Shown here piece after piece: positions 55,761 through 64,000 of a DNA stretch of 64,000 nt (within the stretch, counting starts at the first letter, position 1; each line of letters opens with the position of its first letter). The DNA lies in assembly GCF_000204055.1 (NCBI RefSeq), contig NW_006768767.1, positions 2,123,621 to 2,187,620 of the forward strand, in the 5' to 3' direction. A model generated the notes under the pieces. That model saw nothing but the letters and a program-made list of their open reading frames with translations. It was not told where the DNA came from and did not search any database. The DNA is from Melampsora larici-populina 98AG31 (Eukaryota > Basidiomycota > Pucciniomycetes > Pucciniales > Melampsoraceae). A program made the position numbers and the translations under genes.

Positions 55761-58700
55761 TTAAACTACCAGTGTGAAATCTGTAATTCTTATCATTCCA
55801 TCTTCACCACCACTTGCAAGTCTAATCTTTGTTTGATCATCCAATGTAGGTTTAGGACAGAATGCTAATCTCTCAACTGGACTTGTGTGGGTATACCTGA
55901 AAAAAGCAATATAATCAGAAATGATTTCCATAAAAGGATTTGAAAATCAGGATATCGAGTGTAAAACTCGATACGTTCAAGTATCGATTGTCTGGGACGC
56001 GAAAAGAAATTATGAATGAAGAAATACTTACTGATCTTCAATTGTATTGATCAAGTTCCAAGTATCGAGTCGGTCAGGGTAAGAAGAATAAAGGTGAATA
56101 CTACCATCTTCTAATCCTACTCCAAGAATCAATCTTTTCAAATATCGATTGATGTAAAGAGCCGATTTCAATAGTTTGGAGAATAGCCATAACAATCAGT
56201 AAGCTTAGGATTGAATGATTACAAAAGAATAATGATAATCTTACCGATTATTGAGTAAATAAGGTAAAAACCTGCATGATTTTACAGCATCCTCAAACTT
56301 AATGGTAGCAGTCAAAGTCCAAACAGTAGCACTCGACTCCGATCCCGTAGATTTTGACCAGACCTTGACCTGCAAGTTTAGATATAAGTTCAGATGTCAC
56401 AAAGAAATCAAGAAAAAATTGAAAAAGTACAAACTGTTTTATCACGGGATCCAGTAACGAAGACCTCTGAACCTTTAGGACCCCAAGAAACGTCCCAAAT
56501 AATACGAGTATGAGCTTTTTCGAATTTCTGCACTAATTCAAATGAATTTCCATCCTTTTCTTCGTCATCTAGGTTACTGACTCCTGAGGGTGCCCATAAA
56601 CTCCATGCACGATCACGACTGACACTAATGAGAAAAGTATCATCATGGTTAAATGCCAATTCAGTCACTGTTAATTGATGGGATTCCAGTGGATTTCCAA
56701 TCGCACGAAAAGAACTGGTTGAGTGAATCCGGATGCTAGCAGACATTGCTGAGGTAGCATGACAAGCTGAAGCGATAAGTTTTCCTGAGGCTGATGTTGC
56801 TACAGCAGATAATTCGGAGGGGTGTCCGTAAACTTTTTCAACTCTAACAAATTATTTAGCTGATATCAGCAAATCATTGAGCATTCAAGATAGATTAGTG
56901 AAGCAAAGCGCACTCAGGCCAAAGTGTACAGTTTAGCAATTCATCTTCGAAGGGTGGACATTGAATTGGCTGAATATGTACGGAGGCATCTTTCAAATCA
57001 CCTGCAGGTGAATCTTCTGGGCTTTCTGATTCTTCGATACGATTGCTCAAGCCCAAAGGTGGGACGGTCGCGTTCTCGTGACGCTTACGAATCGAAGTTT
57101 CGTAGGGTACATTGATCACATGTAGGTCTTTCGCTAGGCGCACAAATCGTTCGGTAGTATCAAAGACTCTTATCACCTTTTCCTCAGAAATGCTGACAAA
57201 TTGAGTCCTTTTATCTTGGATGAAGCTTAATCCAAATAAATCATGACCGTGTACTTGAGGTCTACCAAGCTCATGCCAACTTTCGGTTGAATGAGCTGAT
57301 GGTGGGAGCTCCCCACTAGAGATATCATTAGCTCGTCTCCAAGGCCCCCATAAGCGAGTACTTTGATCATGAGAGCAGGAAAGAATATATTCGCCTTCAC
57401 GATCCCATTCAAGACCTGTGACAGATTGACTATGTCCAGTCGGTGCTATTTGTGGTTCCCAAAGCGCACCTGCCAATGATGGGGATACGGATCCTTGGCG
57501 ACTCCATCGATGCCATCCACCCGTCCAACCAGAAGCTAAGACCGTCTCTTGGCCACTCTCATGGTTCCAAAAATGATGGGCGCCAAAGAAGCCCAGATTG
57601 GTGGATCCAGTTAGTTCTCCGAACCGATCCGAATTTAACCAGATCCCGTTGTGTTCGGCAGACGGTTTCCAGATGATCATAGAGCGATCTGATGAGGTTG
57701 ATATAAGCTGTAATTGTTTCCCAGGACCTAAAGCCCAGTGAACGTTCGTAATCCATCCTTCGTGACCAAATAAAACGGCCTCAGAAGTCATGTTCCAGGC
57801 TGATCGTCCGTTGGGGTGACTAATTCTGTATCTTTTCATTTCAACCTTGAGATGCGATGGCTGACGGGATCCTTCAGCCTCGGATTGAGATGGTATCTTA
57901 CCTTCATCTTTCAAGGTTTGGGTAAGCTCATCCAAAGCCTTGAAAGGATCTTCCAAAGCTGATGCTGTTCCTGCAGATTCGTCATGCGCTTGACTTTTCA
58001 CATCATTGGCAGTTTCTGGAGTAGGATCATAAGCTTTCGAGCAACGCCAAAGTCGGATATATCCATCTTGAGATCCTGAAGCCAATAATACATCATCAGA
58101 GTTGTTTGGATCTGAAATGAAGTCTAAGCATCGAACCCAATCGGTATGGCCCGGTAAAGAGCAAACATATTTAAACTGAAGAAGAGAATATGATTCCAGA
58201 AAAGATCATTCAGAATAATTCTTAAATCATCTACATCACGATTGTGGAACAGCATATTATGAAGATGATAGAGCTTTCGCACCGACAGGTTTGGTAAAGA
58301 TAAAGAGTACAAAGCAACTTGGGAATCGGTCAGAGCTAAAGCCAGGATGATATCTGCATGTAGAACGTAGAAGTTTTGTCAGCAGAGATGAAGTCTACGC
58401 TTGAGAATAATGTCGAATCACCTTCAGATTGTCCGGGAAGTAAAGTCAAAGTCGCGTCCATGGCAATCTTGTTTCCACACTCAATAGTTTGGATCAATTC
58501 TGCTATGGCCGTCACCTCGTTTGCATGTTCTGGAAAACACGGATTATATTGATCAGTTGATTAAAACACAAAACTGTAGCCTATCATCTGCTCCTACGAA
58601 CCAAAATTCTCTGCCACTTTCCATATCATCAGGCGCCCGTCAGACGCTCCGGTAACAACAACATATTCAATTTGATTGCCTGAAGTAGAATTTTCTAAAC

Positions 58701-59343
58701 TGCATGGTGGAAGTTGAACACTAGCCAGACATGAGATCGAGCGCTGTTGACCCGGCAATTCCACAAAGGCTTTCCACTGATCTTAAGTAAAAGTAACCGG
58801 TGCAAGGAAACAAAGGCAATGATAAGTCCAATCAGGCGCATCAACATTCAGCTGCAAATGTAGCGGGTTCTAACGAATGATGATAAAAAACAATGAAGGA
58901 CATACAGACGGGGTACCGTGATGGCCTCTAGGTACATTTTTCCAGATCTTCACGCCACCTTTGGCATCTCCACTCACAAATCGATAATCGACAGACGCAG
59001 AAACCAGGTTCTTGTATTCGAAAGATGCCGCTGGATCGTGACTGTAAAGCGGTTTAACCACGGTAACTTGCGAAGTATGACCTTTTGAAAAACTGATCGG
59101 TTGATAAAAATTCGAATTCCGACACCACCAAATCGCAATTTGACATCCAGCACCATATACCATACAACCTTCACTAGGCTTCGTATCCGGCTGCTCCTCC
59201 TTGACACCTTCCGGATTTCGTCGCGTTCCTATCCGTGGTTGAATCCATGCAGAGCACGAAGAAAAGATATTGGCTGATGCTGAAGCTAACACACAACTAC
59301 TCTCAGCTAAAGCTGGTACGCCAACAATTTTTTGGGAGTCCAT
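55761..59343 (-). CDS. ELP2: Elongator complex protein 2 (WD40 repeats)
   Basis: ELP2 is the double WD40-propeller subunit of Elongator, which acts with the Elp1/Elp3 core in wobble-uridine tRNA modification and transcription. The start is ATG 59,343 (MDSQKIVGVPALAESS), which places the conserved GCMVYGAGCQIAIW at the expected N-terminal position; an upstream in-frame ATG would add residues lying within an inserted MITE. Repeats include GHTSQVTVVKPL with GGVKIWK, ASGSQDGYIRLWRC (58,085 onward), FGHEGWITNVHW with DRSMIIWKP, and GHSQSVTGLEWDREGEYILS with DQSTRLWGPW. VPPLGLSNR (about 57,050) matches the PALGLSNKA signature of Elp2. The C-terminal propeller ends with LASGGEDGMIRIT and TAA at 55,763-55,761. 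About ten exons have normal splice borders and no breaks were seen. Confidence 0.92.
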
Positions 59344-59514
59344 GGTGTGTTGACAATTTTTTTGGTAAATAACCCCCGCTGTTTCCTCATATCGGACTTG
59401 ATTCTGTCCAGGGCCTCGGGCCTCGGGAGAATTACAGTCAACTCTCGATGTAAGCATATTGACCGTCGACAGATTTGCTGTGCTTACATCGAGCGATGCA
59501 TAATCACGAAGTAA

Positions 59515-59834
59515 GAGCATCTCCTATCGTCTCGGTAAAGGGCTTCGGTACGGTAAATTTTACTGTACCGACCCTTAAATTCCCCAATCGTGTCTAAAAC
59601 ACGATTCGGTATCCACCGAATCGGTCAAAATTCTGTAGAGGTCCAGCAAATTTACTGGACCTCTACCGATTCGGTATCTGCGGGGAAACCATTGTTCTCA
59701 CCATTTGGTACTGTACCGAGGCACTTTCTTTCCAACGATAGTGGATTTCGACAGTTCTGTACCGATTGATACTGTACCGAACACCTACGTACAGAAAATT
59801 TACTGAAAATTTACTCGAACGATAGGAGATGCTC
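59515..59834. mobile_element. PIF/Harbinger-type MITE, 320 bp
   Basis: Ends GAGCATCTCCTATCG and its complement with TAA on both sides (59,512-59,514 and 59,835-59,837), the 3-bp target typical of PIF/Harbinger. The interior has TACTGTACCGA-type inverted words. The ends match the GAGCATCTCC ends at 943-1,776. Confidence 0.8.
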
Positions 59835-59855
59835 TAAGCATAATTCAAGTTTTGC

Positions 59856-61178
59856 AAACTTAACTAAGTCCCTCGCCAACGGCCCGAGGCTCGAGCGAGG
59901 GACTTACCTCAAAAACGTGAATTCTCGCCTGAGAAGTAGGCTGTATTCAGCAAAAAAACTCTACATTGCGATACTTTTTTTTGGGCTCATTAAAGTCACT
60001 TTTGTGCAAAGGAATAAAAGAAGCGCCACGAGCCATTACATGAGCTCAAACTTTCAGAAGTCTCATAAGGTGACTGGAAGTACTGCTTCTCGGTGATGTG
60101 AGATGTGTCCTTTGCTGAGTGGTTAACCTCTATGTACTAGCTGTATCTGCTGCGGGTTTCAGCCAAAGGTCTTGACCGCGTCAGGATGATCCAGGCGACT
60201 GGAAAGACGTTTTTGCTGAAACTGCTGTTTCACCAATCGTGCTATCTTTGTTTTGTCTACCTGGTATGCCTTGACAAACTGCCAGCTCATAAATATATGT
60301 CTATAAAACAAAGCTCTATTAGTTCCCACTCAAGCCGAAGTTGCAGAGAGCATAATATATGTACTCATGTAACAAAAGTTGCTCTTGAAGAAAGAGCACT
60401 TGGAAGCACTTTCCATATCATATCCGACATTGTATCAAGAGTCAATCAGCCTGTTCCTTGGAAAGACTCCCTCAGTTGCTAATTGGGTGTTGAAGGAGAC
60501 CAATTATCTATCTTGATGCTTTCAATCAGAAGCAAGTGATGCTTACAATCAACAGTAAATGGCTTTCAAAAAGAGCGAATCAAAAACACAAGCCGATGAT
60601 CTAGCCTTCACATAAATTGAAACAATCAATATTTGTTGTCAGTCTTTGGCTCAGTAGACGCATTCATGCCTTCAAGGGCTTTAGTTTTCGAGTTCGGCGT
60701 AACATCGGTAAAGTATTTATTTGAAGATATGAAGTCAACCAAAATAAGATATATACAAGAGTTATTTGAATATCAATAGAGCACCTTCAGACGATGGAGA
60801 TTTTGCAGACGTCTTGGCAAAATTTCCTCACACATCAAACTACAGTTTCAACTTGTGGTTGAAGGTTTTTGAACCGATTTGAAGCTTTCTGCCGCCGCAG
60901 CGGTTTCGCACTCCAGTTCACCACATCAGAATCAGTTTGCCCTGCTTATTCACTTCCAGTTACTTTATGGAACTTTTGAAAGCTTGAGCTCATGTAATGG
61001 CTCGTGGCGCTTCTTTTATTCCTTTGCACAAAAGTGACTTTAATGAGCCCAAAAAAAAGTATCGCAATGTAGAGTTTTTTTGCTGAATACAGCCTACTTC
61101 TCAGGCAAGAATTCACGTTTTTGAGGTAAGTCCCTCGCTCGAGCCTCGGGCCGTTGGCGAGGGACTTAGTTAAGTTTG
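59856..61178. mobile_element. MITE with about 210-bp inverted repeats, 1.3 kb
   Basis: Ends AAACTTAACTAAGTCCCTCG with the inverted copy at the right. The repeats stay nearly identical for about 210 bp (to CATGAGCTCAAACTTTC near 60,057 and its mirror near 60,975). CAAGTTTTGC occurs on both sides (59,846-59,855 and 61,179-61,188), giving an 8-10-bp duplication. The 900-bp interior has no recognisable gene. Related to the element at 1,978-2,552. Confidence 0.8.
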
Positions 61179-61560
61179 CAAGTTTTGCCCTTTTTTGGCT
61201 TGAATTATGCGTTTATGGTGAGAATGGGCCCCCGGCGCGCAAATATAAGCCCCGCTTTGAGCGGGGCAGAGCCAACCCGGCCCCGCCAAGTCAATATGGT
61301 ACCGCCCAGCAGTCGGACTTACCACACAAATAATCACCATAAAAGCATATTTTTCCTCTCCTGTGAGATTTATGCTTGTATACACAGAGAAAATCTCGCG
61401 ATAAGAGCATATTTTTGCCAATCTTATGCTTTAATCATTATGCATCAAGCAATTTGATTTTGGCGGAGCACTCACGTATACCAAAAAAAATAGCGCGGCA
61501 ACCCTTGCTTACATCGCGATATGCATACATGGGGCTTGCTTATATCAAGAGTTGACTGTA

Positions 61561-62475
61561 GCCTGGGCCCGATCCGGAGAGAAGCCTGAGTGCTCGGGGA
61601 CCCGAGTCGCGGAGCACGACTTTGGGCCATCCCGGATCCGGTACAGCTTCCCAATTTTGCGTCTCTCGCTCATCCTGTCTCTCGTTGTGGCTGCGTTTTG
61701 TCAAACAAGAAGGCTGTGTCAGTGTGGTACAACACTGATATGTATATCTCCTTCCAGAGGCACAGAGCGTATCTATTCTTCTTGGTACAAATGCTCAACC
61801 CTTCATCAAATTTTTTCCCAAAGGCCTCACCATCAAGTTCCACTCGACCAGGGTCAAAGGGCATGGGTATTGACTATCTTGCTCAGTGTATTGCAGGATG
61901 TTTGAACACAATCAGCGTTTGGCTAATCTTCTGGGGGATTTGATGTATCTAGAGATAGTTTGGATGACTGGTATGCGAGGTTTTGAGCTCCTGGAATATG
62001 TCGGGGTTATACGTGATCTAGTTCATCGGAGGCATTGTGAGGCATGACGTCAGAGTCAAGATACTTGAAACTTGTGCCTCCAGGAAGATCTGTTGAGCTT
62101 AGAAAGATGTAGATCACACGTGGTCCCACAACCCAGAAACAACAACTGTGAGCTGGTTTGTGTTGAGAATCTCAAACATATCAAGCAAGACCTCATTTTT
62201 GGTTCATCACCACCTCACAAAAACATCTTGAGGCTCTCGAGGTCAGAGTTGCATTGCACAGTGTTTACCTTTAGCTTGTTTTCCTTCTCAATTCAAACAC
62301 TTGGAACTGCGAGTAGATGTATGGGTAGCTCAATGGAACATGACTGAAAAAACAGATGGAAACTTTGAAGTACAAGACCCTAAATTCTTCATGGCTTCAC
62401 GACTTTCAACTTGCCTCCCAATCTACTCAAAACCCGACCCACAAAAAAGGCCTTGTCCAATGTAGCTTGTTTCTT
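61561..62475. other. Stretch with no recognised gene
   Basis: Overlapping short frames without motifs. GC-rich at 61,561-61,690. Probably includes the 3' region of the dehydrogenase-like gene at its right edge. Confidence 0.4.
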
Positions 62476-63597
62476 TTATGTACTTGATATTTTAAACCTT
62501 TCTCTGATTTGATCAACACCAGCATCATCATTTAAACCAAGAAAATTCAAATCTCTACCAATCTCAAAATAATTCAAGTCATTAATTTCACTAGCGCGTT
62601 TCAACCAACTTTCAATTGTGAACATCTTTACTCCCAAAGCTTTACCAATTGAAAACCAAATCGAACAGATTGATCTCATTTCTTCATCCAATTGTCTAGA
62701 TTTCATGCTGTTGGGTAAGTTGGGTCTATAATTTAATATATCAGATTCAGCTGCCCATGATCTTAATCCATCAATACTTAAATCATAATCATTTCCATAA
62801 TTTTGATTAGCAATCTTGACTGGATGATCTGGTTGTTTTAATTTTAATAAATTTGAAATTTCGCATAATTCTTCCCATGCTTGAATGGTTTCTTTACAAA
62901 CTTCTTTTGTCATTAAATCTCGATAAAAATATAATTCGCGTCTTTCTTGGATTTCTTTTTGTGAGTTTAACATGATAGGTGGATGTAATAAACCATTGTA
63001 AGTAACTAAGATCAATTCAAGGAAGTTAGATTGGTTTTCAAAATCAATTGGTAATCCGACAATCTTCTCCAATTCAAGTTTAGTTTCATCATCAGGTTTA
63101 TGATAACTAGCAACCACTAATCGCTTCTTGAAGGCATTCACACAAATCTTAATCTTTCCATCTTCAGAAGATCCTGCACTACAGACATAAGGTATTGAAG
63201 AGCTTTCGAACGTGTTCAAAGGTTCAAGTTTTTCATGAGCAATCAATCCAATACCATTTCCAGTAAACCAAACGAAATTGATGGACTTTAAATTCTCTTT
63301 ATGCTTCGCGAATTTTTCAATAATCTCTTCATGTCCAATACTAGTAGAGAGTATACAAATCCAATCTGATCTTTGAATAAATTTATCAATATTCGATTCA
63401 AAATCTAATTCAAATTGACCTTTCATTTCTAAACACGATTCTACGCTTCCTTGCTTTATTACTTCGTTCGAATGACCTGGATGATTAAAATCTAAGAACA
63501 TCAATGCTTTTGTGCCGAATCTTCTGTTGAAATCTAAGGCGCTTGTTAAACCTGCTGCACCACAACCTATATATCCAACTCTTGGGATCTGATTCAT
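62476..63597 (-). CDS. Octopine/nopaline-dehydrogenase-like oxidoreductase
   Basis: Single-exon gene of 373 residues. The N-terminus has a Rossmann fold: VGYIGCGAAGLTSALDF (GxGxxG) with FLDFNHPGH after the second strand, suggesting NAD(P) binding. WICILSTSIGHEEIIEKF and NFVWFTGNGIGLIA follow in the usual order. The C-terminal half contains NQSNFLELILVTYNGLLHPP, whose N-x4-E...N...HP pattern matches the substrate-binding domain of opine dehydrogenases (including the catalytic-type His). Length fits the family (about 360-400). Members reduce imines formed from an amino acid and a keto acid; the actual substrate here is unknown. An ATG at 63,597 directly precedes the dinucleotide-binding strand. 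The gene is AT-rich, like the other host genes, so there is no compositional sign of recent transfer. Confidence 0.65.
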   Translation of the reverse strand: MNQIPRVGYIGCGAAGLTSALDFNRRFGTKALMFLDFNHPGHSNEVIKQGSVESCLEMKGQFELDFESNIDKFIQRSDWICILSTSIGHEEIIEKFAKHKENLKSINFVWFTGNGIGLIAHEKLEPLNTFESSSIPYVCSAGSSEDGKIKICVNAFKKRLVVASYHKPDDETKLELEKIVGLPIDFENQSNFLELILVTYNGLLHPPIMLNSQKEIQERRELYFYRDLMTKEVCKETIQAWEELCEISNLLKLKQPDHPVKIANQNYGNDYDLSIDGLRSWAAESDILNYRPNLPNSMKSRQLDEEMRSICSIWFSIGKALGVKMFTIESWLKRASEINDLNYFEIGRDLNFLGLNDDAGVDQIRERFKISST

Positions 63598-64000
63598 AAT
63601 GTTTTTCTAGGTATTTAAATATGAGCTAGAGGGATAATAATGATGGCAGATTGATCTTTTGAAGCAGATTCGAATATATGAGATCTAAATCTTTTGAAAA
63701 CTCTGATTTTGCTTCAACAAGGATGTCGATTTCGAAAGCCAGACAAAGATCTAATAAGCTCTCAACTAATTTTATATAGTTTAATGATTTTTGTGGGCTT
63801 GAAATCCGATGACTCTGAAATGGCCAAACATGTCATAAATAGATAATCAATTTCCTTTAACAATCAACTGATACTTTAATAGTTGAAATCCAAACTAACG
63901 AGAACAATGACACACATTGCGCAAGCTCCAATCCGCTCGGTGACGCACCCAGGGAATCATTGACATCATGATCAATTGAAATGTTGTGGGGCAGGTCTCT
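63598..64000. other. Upstream region of the dehydrogenase-like gene
   Basis: AT-rich, with no recognised coding region. Expected to contain the promoter of the gene at 62,476-63,597. Nothing else is supported. Confidence 0.4.

Larger units (their letters stand above)
59435..61558. mobile_element. Pogo-like MITE invaded by two other MITEs
   Basis: Ends CAGTCAACTCTCGATGTAAG and inverted CAGTCAACTCTTGATATAAG, flanked by TA (59,433-59,434 and 61,559-61,560). Its own sequence, with the nested elements removed, is only about 480 bp. Nested inside are a TAA-flanked MITE (59,515-59,834) and a larger MITE (59,856-61,178). It sits 91 bp upstream of the ELP2 start codon, within the probable promoter or leader. 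Confidence 0.82.

Overview
This window is eukaryotic nuclear DNA from a basidiomycete, most likely a rust fungus or another Pucciniomycotina. The evidence is short introns (about 50-90 nt) with GTAAGT-type donors, a very high load of DNA transposons (Tc1/mariner-like, MULE, KDZ and many MITEs), a tandem family of small secreted cysteine-rich proteins, and premature stops that fit C-to-T mutation at TCG, a signature reported for transposons of Pucciniomycotina. I saw no rRNA, tRNA, CRISPR array or prokaryotic operon structure.

Layout. 1-3,107: fragments and MITEs, including a 170-bp tandem repeat grown from a MITE end. 3,108-12,203: two Tc1/mariner-type elements placed end to end with only one TA between them. 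Each carries a DDE transposase gene on + and a second, converging gene on - whose product ends in a SAM-like helical domain. 12,792-35,899: one 23.1-kb transposon of the KDZ (Kyakuja/Dileera/Zisupton) superfamily, with 139-bp terminal inverted repeats and a perfect 8-bp target duplication (CTAGGTTG). It carries an HMG-like gene, the KDZ transposase gene, an OTU-type cysteine protease gene, a FAR1/WRKY-GCM1-type DNA-binding gene, and large arrays of a TTCACAC/GTGTGAA motif. A 4.7-kb MULE with its own gene (GCM-type zinc finger, MULE transposase, USP-like peptidase segment) sits precisely inside one intron of the KDZ transposase gene, with a perfect 9-bp duplication (ATATTTTAG).

35,908-53,467: three tandem paralogues encoding small secreted Cys-rich proteins, all on -, each with an intron directly after the ATG. 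Copies 2 and 3 are pushed apart by a 5.2-kb non-autonomous MULE (9-bp duplication GTAATGTAT) that itself hosts other MITEs. Then comes a host gene for an NDUFAF6-like squalene/phytoene-synthase-fold protein (+). 55,761-59,343: the Elongator subunit ELP2 (-), with a pogo-like MITE inserted 91 bp upstream of its start and itself invaded twice. 62,476-63,597: an octopine/nopaline-dehydrogenase-like gene (-).

Only about six genes look like host genes. The rest is mobile DNA, layered so that relative insertion order can be read: the MULE is younger than the KDZ element, and inner MITEs are younger than outer ones. Exon boundaries were deduced by eye from splice motifs and reading frame. Start codons of multi-exon transposon genes are the least certain part.
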